From JACCTH01 sp050741915 (GTDB lineage Bacteria > Actinomycetota > Acidimicrobiia > Spongiisociales > ZC4RG35), in contig JBOGEX010000003.1 of the NCBI GenBank assembly GCA_050741915.1, positions 1 through 36,761 of the forward strand: a stretch of DNA of 36,761 bases, in the 5' to 3' direction. Below are positions 7,441-14,255 of this stretch, piece by piece. Made by a program: the position numbers and the translations under genes. Below the pieces are notes generated by a model that was not told where the DNA came from, did not search any database, and saw only the letters and a program-made list of their open reading frames with translations. Numbering within the stretch: position 1 is the stretch's first letter; each line of letters begins with the position of its first letter.

Positions 7441-7980
7441 ATGAGCCGGGTTGGTAAGAAGCCGATTCCGATCCCGAGCGGGGTCGAGGTGAAGATCGCC
7501 GGGGACCACGTGTCCGTGAAAGGTTCGAAGGGAACCCTGGAACGGACCTTCTCCGACCGCGTCCACATCGTGTCGGAAGACGGCGAGCTGGTGGTGTCCC
7601 GCCACGACGACGAGCGCCAGAGCCGGGCCCTCCATGGACTCTCTCGCGCCCTCCTCAACAACATGGTGGTAGGGGTGTCGGAGGGTTTTCGCTCCGAGCT
7701 CACCATCGTCGGCGTCGGCTATCGGGCGATCTCGAAGGGCCGAGATCTCGAGCTGCAGCTTGGCTTCAGCCAGCCGGTCAGTTTCGCCGCGCCAGCGGGT
7801 GTCGCCTTCGAGGTGCCGGAGCCCACCAAGGTGATCATCACGGGTTTTGACAAGGAGCTCGTCGGCCAGGTGGCCGCCGACATTCGCAAGCTGCGTCCGC
7901 CGGAGCCTTACAAGGGCAAGGGCATCAGATATAGCGACGAGCAGGTTCGTCGCAAGGCCGGCAAAGCAGGGAAGAGATGA
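7441..7980 (+). CDS. rplF: 50S ribosomal protein L6
   Basis: Large-subunit protein near the factor-binding site. The ATG at 7441, one base after the rpsH stop, gives 179 residues beginning MSRVGKKPIPIPSGVEVKI. An upstream in-frame GTG would add a short stretch within rpsH. The duplicated L6 fold is evident, with the second half ending PPEPYKGKGIRYSDEQVRRKAGKAGKR, the diagnostic C-terminus. It overlaps rplR by four bases. Confidence 0.97.
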   Translation: MSRVGKKPIPIPSGVEVKIAGDHVSVKGSKGTLERTFSDRVHIVSEDGELVVSRHDDERQSRALHGLSRALLNNMVVGVSEGFRSELTIVGVGYRAISKGRDLELQLGFSQPVSFAAPAGVAFEVPEPTKVIITGFDKELVGQVAADIRKLRPPEPYKGKGIRYSDEQVRRKAGKAGKR

Positions 7981-8330
7981 GAGGCAGCCGCATCGATCAA
8001 CGCCGCCGTCGCCATCGCCGGGTTCGCAAGTTCGTTTCCGGCGACGCCACCCGGCCCCGCTTGGCGGTCTACCGCAGCAACCGCTACATCTATGCCCAGG
8101 TCATCGACGACCAGACCGGGCGGACCGTGGCGGCTGCCTCCTCGCTGGAGGCCGATCTTCGGGACCGCAAGCTGTCGGTTGACACGGCCAGCGAGGTGGG
8201 AAAGTTGATCGCCTCCCGGGCCAAGGTCGCCGGAGTCGAGACCGTCGTTTTCGACCGTGGGGGATTTGCCTATCACGGGCGGCTCAAGGCCCTCGCCGAT
8301 GCTGCTCGCGAGTCGGGTTTGAATTTCTAA
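7977..8330 (+). CDS. rplR: 50S ribosomal protein L18
   Basis: 5S rRNA-binding protein of the central protuberance. The product has 117 residues and a basic N-terminus (RRRRHRRVRKFVSG). The core motifs RPRLAVYRSNRYIYAQVIDD and VVFDRGGFAYHGRLKALADAARESGL are intact. The ATG overlaps the rplF stop (ATGA). A ten-base gap containing AGGAG leads to rpsE. Confidence 0.97.
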   Translation: MRGSRIDQRRRRHRRVRKFVSGDATRPRLAVYRSNRYIYAQVIDDQTGRTVAAASSLEADLRDRKLSVDTASEVGKLIASRAKVAGVETVVFDRGGFAYHGRLKALADAARESGLNF

Positions 8331-8340
8331 AGGAGCGTTA

Positions 8341-8880
8341 GTGGCAGAGTCACAATTCGAAGAACGAGTGATCAACATCAATCGGGTCGCCAAGGTGACC
8401 AAAGGCGCCAAGCGCTTCAGCTTCAGCGCTCTCGTTGTCGTAGGCGACGGGAACGGAAAGGTCGGAGTTGGGTACGGCAAGGCCCGCGAGGTTCCGACCG
8501 CCATCCAGAAGGGGATGGAGTCGGCTCGCAAGGCCATGGTCACGATCCCTATGGCCGGGAGCACGGTCGTTCACGAGGCCCTGGGCGTACACGGTGCGTC
8601 TCGCGTTTTGATCAAGCCCGCGGCCCCCGGCACGGGGGTCATTGCCGGCGGCGCCGTCCGGCAGATCCTGGAAGCGGCTGGGATTAAAGATGCCCTGGCC
8701 AAGTCGATTGGCTCGCCTACGCATATCAATGTCGCCCAGGCGGCGATGAAGGCCCTCACCGGCCAGCGCCGGCCCGACCAAGTAGCGCAGATGCGGGGCC
8801 GCAAGCCCGAGGACGTCGTTCCCCCCGGTCTGCTGGCGGCGTACCGGAGCACCGAAGCCATGCGGGCGGTGGACAACTGA
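8341..8880 (+). CDS. rpsE: 30S ribosomal protein S5
   Basis: Decoding-fidelity protein with a double-stranded RNA-binding-like N-terminal domain. The 179-residue product contains EERVININRVAKVTKGAKRFSFSALVVVGDGNGKVGVGYGKA and GTGVIAGGAVRQILEAAGI, both signatures. The start is GTG with AGGAG at 8331-8335, five bases upstream. The stop overlaps the rpmD ATG by one base (TGATG). Confidence 0.98.
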   Translation: MAESQFEERVININRVAKVTKGAKRFSFSALVVVGDGNGKVGVGYGKAREVPTAIQKGMESARKAMVTIPMAGSTVVHEALGVHGASRVLIKPAAPGTGVIAGGAVRQILEAAGIKDALAKSIGSPTHINVAQAAMKALTGQRRPDQVAQMRGRKPEDVVPPGLLAAYRSTEAMRAVDN

Positions 8881-9110
8881 TGGCCGACGGCACCGTCAAG
8901 GTCACCCTCCGCCGGTCGCTGATTGGCGAGAAGCCAGGGACAGTGAAAGCTGTCAAGGGTTTAGGTCTCGGCAAGCTCAATTCGAGCAATGAGCTCCCAG
9001 ATAATTCCTCGACCCGGGGAATGATCCATAAGGTCCGGCACTTGGTAGAAGTGGCAGAGCAAGACCAACGACCGAAGACAAAAGACAAGAGACAGAAGAC
9101 CAAAGAATGA
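8880..9110 (+). CDS. rpmD: 50S ribosomal protein L30 with low-complexity tail
   Basis: Small large-subunit protein. Residues 1-60 form a normal L30 (KVTLRRSLIGEKPGTVKAVKGLGLGKLN, then MIHKVRHLVEV). About 16 further residues, EQDQRPKTKDKRQKTKE, form a charged tail absent from typical L30 proteins. The DNA of the tail (about 9055-9107) is purine-rich and poor in G+C pairs compared with its surroundings, with near-repeats of the type AGACnAAAGAC. This suggests expansion of a simple repeat that stayed in frame. It overlaps rplO by four bases. Confidence 0.94.
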   Translation: MADGTVKVTLRRSLIGEKPGTVKAVKGLGLGKLNSSNELPDNSSTRGMIHKVRHLVEVAEQDQRPKTKDKRQKTKE

Positions 9111-9556
9111 GTGAGCGGTTTCAGCTTCACGATCTTTCACCGGCCCCGGGATCAAGAAAGTCCCGGAAGCGAGTGGGGCGCGGGACGGGCGGCAAGGGTC
9201 ACAAGACCGCTGGTCGGGGGACCAAGGGACTCAAGGCTCGTAACACCCTCCGGCCGGGGTTCGAGGGCGGCCAGACCCCGATGTCGATGCGGATTCCCAA
9301 GCTCAAGGGTTTTCGGAACCCAAACAAAGACACATTTGCGGTCATCAACCTGACCACGCTCAACCGGTTTCCTGCCGGCTCGGTGATCACTCCGGACGAT
9401 CTGCGCCAGAAAGGCCTGGTCAAGCACCACGGCCGCGTGAAGGTGCTGGCCGTGGGCGAGATCGACCGAGCCCTGACGATCAAGGCTGACGCTTTTTCGG
9501 GGGCCGCTCGGGCCAAGATTGAGGCGGCCGGCGGAACGGTCGAGGTGCTGATATGA
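9107..9556 (+). CDS. rplO: 50S ribosomal protein L15
   Basis: Large-subunit assembly protein. The 149 residues include the N-terminal glycine-rich RNA-binding region (SRKSRKRVGRGTGGKGHKTAGRGTKG), RPGFEGGQTPMSMRIPKLKGF and the C-terminal GAARAKIEAAGGTVEVL motif. The ATG lies in an ATGA overlap with the rpmD stop. The gap to secY (127 bp) is the largest in the ribosomal run and is filled by palindromic repeats. Confidence 0.97.
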   Translation: MSERFQLHDLSPAPGSRKSRKRVGRGTGGKGHKTAGRGTKGLKARNTLRPGFEGGQTPMSMRIPKLKGFRNPNKDTFAVINLTTLNRFPAGSVITPDDLRQKGLVKHHGRVKVLAVGEIDRALTIKADAFSGAARAKIEAAGGTVEVLI

Positions 9557-9557
9557 G

Positions 9558-9616
9558 CCCCCTCCGTCGCCTCCGGCGACACCCCCACTGCTCACGGCGC
9601 TCGCTGGGGGAGGAAA
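9558..9616 (+). repeat. Palindromic repeat, variant unit C
   Basis: This element lies just after the rplO stop. A hairpin GTCGCC-TCC-GGCGAC (9566-9580) is followed by a longer stem, CCCCCA (9582-9587) with TGGGGG (9605-9610), and then GAGGAAAC. The two-hairpin layout ending in GAGRAAAC resembles copy A, but the stem sequences differ, so it may be a diverged member of the same family. It faces copy B, giving a head-to-head composite. Confidence 0.6.
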
Positions 9617-9626
9617 CGCAATCACA

Positions 9627-9668
9627 GTTTCTCCCCCCGCAGGGGGGAGTGCCGGCAAAGCCGGGAGG
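9627..9668 (-). repeat. Double-hairpin palindromic repeat, copy B (inverted)
   Basis: A 42-bp element in the rplO-secY gap. Its reverse complement matches copy A (490-531) at 39 of 42 positions, including CTCCCCCC/GGGGGGAG and GCCGGC-AAA-GCCGG stems. The only purine-rich stretch upstream of secY (GGGAGGAGG, 9663-9671) lies at its edge, so folding could affect secY translation as well as read-through transcription. Confidence 0.85.
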
Positions 9669-9683
9669 AGGGCGCGCCTAGCC

Positions 9684-11027
9684 ATGCTCGCGATGTTCCG
9701 TCACATGTTCACGATCCCCGATCTGCGGGGAAAAATCCTCTTCACGCTGGCGCTGTTCGCCGTCTATCGACTCGGCACCGCCATCCCGGTCCCAGGAATC
9801 GACCTCGAAGCAGTGAGGATCTTCCAGGCCCAGCAACAGGCAGGCGGTATCTACGGGTTGCTCAACCTCTTTTCCGGGGGCGCCCTCGAGCAGTTCTCAG
9901 TTCTCGCCCTCGGCATTCTTCCCTACATCACCGCCACCATCATCATGCAGCTCTTGACGGTGGTCATCCCCCGGCTCCAGGCCCTCCAGGAGGAAGGCGA
10001 GTCCGGTCGGAAGACCATTACGCAATGGACCCGCTACCTCACGGTTGGTCTGGCTGCAGTCCAATCGGCTGGATTCACGTTCCTCTTTCATACCGGCACG
10101 TTCACCCAGGGAATCGACCTGGTTCCCAACTACACCCCGGGCCGGGTGGCGCTGATCATCCTCACCATGACGGCGGGCACTGCCTTCGTGATGTGGCTGG
10201 GCGAACTCATCACCCAGCGCGGCATCGGCAATGGGATGTCGCTTCTGATCTTCGCCTCGATCCTCAGCCAGTTCCCCTCCATTTTCGGTCAGCTCTGGGG
10301 CTCCACCGGCGCCATCGAACGTTATGGTCTTTTCGCCCTGGTCATCGTGGCATTCTTGGTGATGATCGTGGCGATCATCTACATCGATCAGGCCCAGCGA
10401 CGGATTCCGATCTCATTTGCCAAGCGGGTGCGTGGTCGGAGGGTCATGGGAGGACAGTCGACCTACATCCCCTTGAAGGTCAACACCGCCGGCGTCATTC
10501 CGGTGATATTCGCCTCTTCGGTTCTGCTGTTCCCGTCTCTCTTGGTGACGGCTATTCCTGTCAACAACCGATTCATGCAGGGCGTTCGCCGCTGGCTTGA
10601 CTCCAATCTGGGCGGCGTTGGCAGCGGAGGTCTGGGCGGCGGTGGCAGCGGTGGTCAGATCAGCCTTTGGTACGTGCTGATCCTCTTCAGCCTCATCATC
10701 TTCTTCACCTACTTCTACACCGCCATCCAATTCGACCCCCAGCGCCAGGGCGAGATGTTGCAACGGCAGGGTGGATTCATTCCCGGAATCCGTCCCGGCT
10801 CGGCAACCTCGCGTTATCTGAGCCATACCCTCAACCGGATCACCTTGCCCGGGTCGATATTCCTCGGTCTGATCGCCGTTCTTCCCACGCTGGCGACGCT
10901 GATTTGGAACATTCCGATTGGCTTCTCCGGGGTCTCGATACTGATCGTGGTAGGAGTGGCGATCGAGACCATGAAGCAGATCGAAAGCCAGTTGACGATG
11001 CGCAACTACGAGGGCTTCCTGACTTGA
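9684..11027 (+). CDS. secY: Preprotein translocase subunit SecY
   Basis: Channel-forming subunit of the Sec translocon, with ten membrane spans expected. The 447-residue product has family landmarks in order: FAVYRLGTAIPVPGID, FSGGALEQFSVLALGILPYITA, GIGNGMSLLIFASI, GVIPVIFASS, FTYFYTAIQFDPQ and GGFIPGIRPG. An unusual glycine/serine-rich stretch (GGVGSGGLGGGGSGG) lies in the external loop between about TM7 and TM8. ATG at 9684 is chosen; a second in-frame ATG at 9693 is possible. The stop overlaps the adk start by four bases. Confidence 0.97.
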   Translation: MLAMFRHMFTIPDLRGKILFTLALFAVYRLGTAIPVPGIDLEAVRIFQAQQQAGGIYGLLNLFSGGALEQFSVLALGILPYITATIIMQLLTVVIPRLQALQEEGESGRKTITQWTRYLTVGLAAVQSAGFTFLFHTGTFTQGIDLVPNYTPGRVALIILTMTAGTAFVMWLGELITQRGIGNGMSLLIFASILSQFPSIFGQLWGSTGAIERYGLFALVIVAFLVMIVAIIYIDQAQRRIPISFAKRVRGRRVMGGQSTYIPLKVNTAGVIPVIFASSVLLFPSLLVTAIPVNNRFMQGVRRWLDSNLGGVGSGGLGGGGSGGQISLWYVLILFSLIIFFTYFYTAIQFDPQRQGEMLQRQGGFIPGIRPGSATSRYLSHTLNRITLPGSIFLGLIAVLPTLATLIWNIPIGFSGVSILIVVGVAIETMKQIESQLTMRNYEGFLT

Positions 11028-11569
11028 GGTTGCTGTTTGTCGGGCCCCCGGGAGCGGGCAAAGGGACGCAGGCCGCCCTTGTCGCCTCCCGGCTGGGGGT
11101 GCCCCATGTCTCCACCGGGGAGATGTTTCGCGATCACGTCGCCTCCGGCACCGACCTCGGCCGGCAGGTGCAGGCTCTGATGGAGCTGGGCGCCTACGTG
11201 CCCGACGAGCTCACCGTGGCGATGCTGGCCGAGCGCATGCGGTCCCCGGACACCGCCAAGGGGTTCATTCTCGACGGCTTTCCGCGCACCATCGGTCAGG
11301 TGAAATCGCTTGACGGACTCTTGGGCCCCAATGGACTTGACCGCGTGGTCCTGTTCGAGGTCGACGAAGAGAGACTCGTCGAGCGCATGCTCTCGCGGGG
11401 GCGGGCCGACGACAGCGAAGAAACGATTCGCAGCCGTTTCAAGGTCTACGAGGAGCAGACGAAACCACTTGTCGAGCTGTACCGGAGTCGTGACCTCCTG
11501 GTCACCGTCGATGGGGAAGACGCGGTCGACGAGGTAACCGATCGAGTGCTCAAGGCCCTCGAGGCATGA
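11024..11569 (+). CDS. adk: Adenylate kinase (short LID form)
   Basis: Interconverts ATP + AMP and 2 ADP in the cytoplasm. The start is TTG in a TTGA overlap with the secY stop, giving 181 residues beginning LRLLFVGPPGAGKGT, with the P-loop at residues 7-15. DGFPRT (84-89) and the AMP-binding TGEMFR are present. The LID is the short type (RGRADDSEETIRSRF), lacking the zinc-binding insert of about 30 residues, as is usual in actinobacteria. Position after secY and before map is standard. Confidence 0.96.
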   Translation: MRLLFVGPPGAGKGTQAALVASRLGVPHVSTGEMFRDHVASGTDLGRQVQALMELGAYVPDELTVAMLAERMRSPDTAKGFILDGFPRTIGQVKSLDGLLGPNGLDRVVLFEVDEERLVERMLSRGRADDSEETIRSRFKVYEEQTKPLVELYRSRDLLVTVDGEDAVDEVTDRVLKALEA

Positions 11570-12432
11570 TCACGCTCAAATCCGAGAGGGAGTTCGCCAA
11601 GATGGCCGTGGCCGGTCGCTGCGTGGGCGCCGTGCTCGACTTGATACGCTCCGCCGCCGTTCCTGGCAAGAGCTTGCTCGAACTCGACAAAGTGGCGGGC
11701 GAGATCATCTCCGCCCACGGCTGCACCCCCTCCTTTCTCGGCTACCAGCCATCGCCGCATCAGGTCCCGTATCCGGGCCACCTCTGCTTATCGGTGAACG
11801 ACGTCATCGTTCACGGCATCCCCGGTTCCTACCGCCTGCGGGAAGGGGACATCCTCTCGGTTGACGCCGGCGCCATCTTCGAAGGCTTTCACGGCGACGC
11901 CGCCTTCACGATGGGAATCGGCGAGGTGGGCTCGGAGGCGGCGCGCCTGATCTCCGCCACCGCCGCTGGAATGTGGGCGGGCATCGCTGCGGCCCAGGCG
12001 GGTAATCGCCTGGGCGACATCGGGGCAGCCGTGCAGGAGGTCGGGGAAAGCCAGGGCCTCGGAATCGTGCGTGAGTACGTGGGCCATGGCATCGGGCGGA
12101 GCATGCACGAGGAGCCCCAGGTCTCGAACCTCGGAGTCGAAGGCCGAGGGATGAAGCTCAAGACCGGAATGGCCCTCTGCATCGAACCGATGTTCAACCT
12201 GGGGGGATGGGAGACGTCGGTCGACTCCGACGGGTGGACCGTTCGAACCGCCGACGGGTCGCTTTCGGCCCATTTCGAGCACACGGTGATCCTGACCAAG
12301 AATGGGCCGCAGGTGACGACCCTGAAGGAGGGGCCGGTCGCCACCTCCCGCCTGACCAGCAGGTCAAATTTGGCTCTAACCAACCCTCTCCGCTACCATT
12401 ATTCGCCGGTCTCCGGGACCCTTCTGACGTGA
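11566..12432 (+). CDS. map: Type I methionine aminopeptidase with extended C-terminus
   Basis: Removes N-terminal methionine from nascent proteins. The dinuclear metal ligands are visible: D100, D111, H174, E207 and E238, with H83 in VHGIPG. The pita-bread fold is complete by about residue 253 (TKNGPQVTTL). A further 35 residues, KEGPVATSRLTS onward, are not part of the usual family. The DNA encoding this tail is less G+C-rich and holds a probable infA promoter, so the tail looks like translated former intergenic DNA. ATG overlaps the adk stop; the stop overlaps infA (GTGA). Confidence 0.96.
   Translation: MITLKSEREFAKMAVAGRCVGAVLDLIRSAAVPGKSLLELDKVAGEIISAHGCTPSFLGYQPSPHQVPYPGHLCLSVNDVIVHGIPGSYRLREGDILSVDAGAIFEGFHGDAAFTMGIGEVGSEAARLISATAAGMWAGIAAAQAGNRLGDIGAAVQEVGESQGLGIVREYVGHGIGRSMHEEPQVSNLGVEGRGMKLKTGMALCIEPMFNLGGWETSVDSDGWTVRTADGSLSAHFEHTVILTKNGPQVTTLKEGPVATSRLTSRSNLALTNPLRYHYSPVSGTLLT
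12370..12399 (+). promoter_or_regulatory. Probable internal promoter for infA and the alpha operon
   Basis: TTGGCT (12370-12375), an 18-base spacer and TACCAT (12394-12399) lie inside the 3' extension of map, about 30 bases before the infA GTG. The -10-like hexamer has the same TACCNT form as sites found upstream of coaA, acpS and udg. Placement fits a separate transcript covering infA through rplQ. This is inference from motif and position only. Confidence 0.4.
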
Positions 12433-12656
12433 CTTCTGAAACAGAAGATGATGTCATTCGGGTTTCTGGCACCGTTGTGCAGAATCTCCCGAATGCCACC
12501 TTTCGGGTTGAAATCGACGGCGGGTTGGAAGTGCTCGCGCACGTCTCCGGAAAGATGCGGATGCGATACATCCGGATCCTTCCCGGTGACCGGGTAGACG
12601 TAGAACTGTCAGCGTACGACCCCACGCGGGGTCGAATCGTCTGGAGATATCGATGA
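12429..12656 (+). CDS. infA: Translation initiation factor IF-1
   Basis: OB-fold factor that binds the 30S A site during initiation. The GTG start in a GTGA overlap with the map stop gives 75 residues: DDVIRVSGTVVQNLPNATFRV, HVSGKMRMRYIRILPGDRVDVELSAYD, ending RGRIVWRYR. The sequence is canonical, with a slightly longer N-terminus. Its last 16 codons plus the first bases of the next frame are duplicated immediately downstream. Confidence 0.97.
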   Translation: MTSETEDDVIRVSGTVVQNLPNATFRVEIDGGLEVLAHVSGKMRMRYIRILPGDRVDVELSAYDPTRGRIVWRYR

Positions 12657-12733
12657 AGGTCAATTTGGAATTCTCAGCGTACGACACGACCTCAGTGCGG
12701 GGTCGAATCGTCTGGAGATATCGATGAAGGTCA
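12609..12733 (+). repeat. Tandem duplication of the infA-rpmJ junction
   Basis: Two direct copies, 12609-12662 and 12674-12733. They share TCAGCGTACGAC and then an exact 37-base match (12626-12662 equals 12697-12733) covering the infA end, its ATGA overlap and the first codons of the next frame. The second copy has six extra bases in the middle, which preserves the reading frame. High identity points to a recent event. Confidence 0.9.
12653..12727 (+). CDS. Micro-ORF: L36 start fused to duplicated IF-1 tail
   Basis: A 24-codon frame fills the gap between infA and rpmJ. It opens with ATG in an ATGA overlap with the infA stop and ends in TGA overlapping the rpmJ ATG. The product, MKVNLEFSAYDTTSVRG followed by RIVWRYR, combines the first three L36 residues (MKV) with the last IF-1 residues, carrying a two-codon insertion. 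It arose by the tandem duplication described above. A ribosome finishing infA could restart here and then again at rpmJ. Whether the peptide does anything is unknown. Confidence 0.6.
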   Translation: MKVNLEFSAYDTTSVRGRIVWRYR

Positions 12734-12837
12734 GACCGTCCACAAAGAAGATGTGCGAAAAGTGCCGGATCATCCGGCGGCGAGGTCGCGTCTGGGTTAT
12801 CTGTCCCAATCCCCGACATAAGCAGCGTCAGGGGTAA
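12724..12837 (+). CDS. rpmJ: 50S ribosomal protein L36
   Basis: Smallest large-subunit protein, here 37 residues: MKVRPSTKKMCEKCRIIRRR and so on. It is the zinc-binding form, with ligands C11, C14, C27 and H32. The ATG overlaps the stop of the preceding micro-ORF (ATGA). In most bacteria rpmJ follows infA directly, so the micro-ORF is an insertion in an otherwise conserved junction. Confidence 0.97.
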   Translation: MKVRPSTKKMCEKCRIIRRRGRVWVICPNPRHKQRQG

Positions 12838-12843
12838 CCGGTT

Positions 12844-13221
12844 ATGGCTCGCATTGCCGGCGTTGACCTTCCCCGCGACAAGCGGCTCGAGATTGGTTTG
12901 ACATACATCTTCGGGATCGGACTTACCCGTTCGCACGAAATCTGTCGCCATCTGGAGCTCAACCCTGACACCAAAATCAAGGATCTGACTGAGGACGAGG
13001 CCGCCAAAATTCGTCGCCTGATCGAGTCGAACTACCAGGTCGAAGGAGATCTCCGCCGCGAGGTCCAGCAGAACATCAAGCGCAAGATCGAAATTGGCTC
13101 ATATCAGGGCGTCCGTCATCGCCGTGGCCTCCCCGTTCGAGGCCAGCGCACCCACACCAACGCCCGCACCCGTAAGGGGCCGAAGGTGGCCATTGCCGGT
13201 AAGAAGAAGTTGAAGAAGTAG
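12844..13221 (+). CDS. rpsM: 30S ribosomal protein S13
   Basis: Protein of the 30S head contacting P-site tRNA and the large subunit. The 125 residues begin MARIAGVDLPRDKRLEIGLTYIFGIG and contain GSYQGVRHRRGLPVRGQRTHTNARTRKG, the diagnostic C-terminal block. A six-base gap separates it from rpmJ. The stop overlaps the rpsK GTG by one base. Alpha-operon order rpsM-rpsK-rpsD-rpoA-rplQ is intact. Confidence 0.98.
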   Translation: MARIAGVDLPRDKRLEIGLTYIFGIGLTRSHEICRHLELNPDTKIKDLTEDEAAKIRRLIESNYQVEGDLRREVQQNIKRKIEIGSYQGVRHRRGLPVRGQRTHTNARTRKGPKVAIAGKKKLKK

Positions 13222-13631
13222 TGGCACAGAAGCAGGCACAAACTGCGACGACTCAGAAGCGGGTTCGCCGCCGCGAGCGCAAGAACATTTCCCATGGGCA
13301 GGCCCACATCAAGGCTTCGTTCAACAACACCATCATCACCGTCACCGATCAGGGCGGGAATGTGGTGGTCTGGACATCTGGGGGAGCTGTTGGGTTCAAG
13401 GGGTCTCGCAAGTCGACGCCCTATGCCGCGCAAGTCGCAGCCGAGGAAGCAGCCCGTCGGGCCGGCGAGCACGGAATTCGCAAGCTGGACGTGATCGTGG
13501 CCGGTACCGGTTCGGGCCGGGATACGGCAGTTCGCACCCTTCAGAACATGGGGATGGAGATCACCGGCGTCCGCGACGTCACCCCCATGCCCCACAATGG
13601 CTGTCGTCCCAAGAAGAGGCGTCGAGGCTGA
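13221..13631 (+). CDS. rpsK: 30S ribosomal protein S11
   Basis: Platform protein that contacts mRNA near the Shine-Dalgarno region. The GTG start gives 136 residues. A basic N-terminal arm (TQKRVRRRERKN) precedes ISHGQAHIKASFNNTIITVTD. The signatures GGAVGFKGSRKSTPYAAQVAAEEA and VRDVTPMPHNGCRPKKRRR are complete. The gene overlaps its neighbours on both sides by single bases. Confidence 0.98.
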   Translation: MAQKQAQTATTQKRVRRRERKNISHGQAHIKASFNNTIITVTDQGGNVVVWTSGGAVGFKGSRKSTPYAAQVAAEEAARRAGEHGIRKLDVIVAGTGSGRDTAVRTLQNMGMEITGVRDVTPMPHNGCRPKKRRRG

Positions 13632-14236
13632 TGGCGCGGAGCATCGGCCCACGTCACCGCGCCTGCCGACGGGCACGCACACCTCTCTGTCAGGCGAAGC
13701 GGTGCCCGGTCGAGCGCCGTCCCTATCCGCCGGGCCAGCATGGGCGCGGTCGGATCAAGGAGAGTGACTATCAGCTGCAGTTGCGGGAGAAGCAGAAGCT
13801 CCGCGCAATGTACGGGGTGCTCGAGCGACAGTTCCGTCGCTACTACGAGGCCGCCACCCGGCAGCCGGGGATCACCGGCGAGAACCTGCTGCGCATTCTC
13901 GAATCGCGGATCGACAATGTCGTCTGGCGGGCTGGCCTGGCAGCTACCCGACCGCAGGCCCGCCAGCTTGTCAATCACGGCCATTTCCGGGTGAACGGGA
14001 AGAAGGTCGACATCCCCTCGTTTCAGCTCAGGGCCGGAGACATCGTCTCGGCCAAAGAGCGCAGTCGTGAACTCTTGATCATCCAGCACTCGCTCGACAC
14101 GATCAGCCATCCCGTTCCGGAATGGCTATCGGTCAACGGGGACGAGCGAGCGGTCACAGTGCTGTCGTTGCCCGACCGAGCCCAGATCGATACGTCGATC
14201 CGGGAGCAGATGATCATCGAGCTCTACTCCAAGTGA
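13631..14236 (+). CDS. rpsD: 30S ribosomal protein S4
   Basis: Primary assembly protein of the 30S body. The 201 residues include ERRPYPPGQHG and the S4 RNA-binding domain LESRIDNVVWRAGLAATRPQARQLVNHGHFRVNGKKV. The N-terminus keeps potential zinc ligands C12, C20 and C25, while the position occupied by the first cysteine in four-cysteine S4 proteins is H9. A CCCH site, or a weakened one, is therefore likely. A 19-base gap containing AAAGGAG leads to rpoA. Confidence 0.97.
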   Translation: MARSIGPRHRACRRARTPLCQAKRCPVERRPYPPGQHGRGRIKESDYQLQLREKQKLRAMYGVLERQFRRYYEAATRQPGITGENLLRILESRIDNVVWRAGLAATRPQARQLVNHGHFRVNGKKVDIPSFQLRAGDIVSAKERSRELLIIQHSLDTISHPVPEWLSVNGDERAVTVLSLPDRAQIDTSIREQMIIELYSK

Positions 14237-14255
14237 CCAGAAAGGAGACGGGGCC

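Noticed and set aside
12609..12733. Direct repeat considered as a CRISPR-like or mobile-element feature
   Set aside because: Only two copies, no spacer pattern, and the content is entirely explained by the infA end and rpmJ start.
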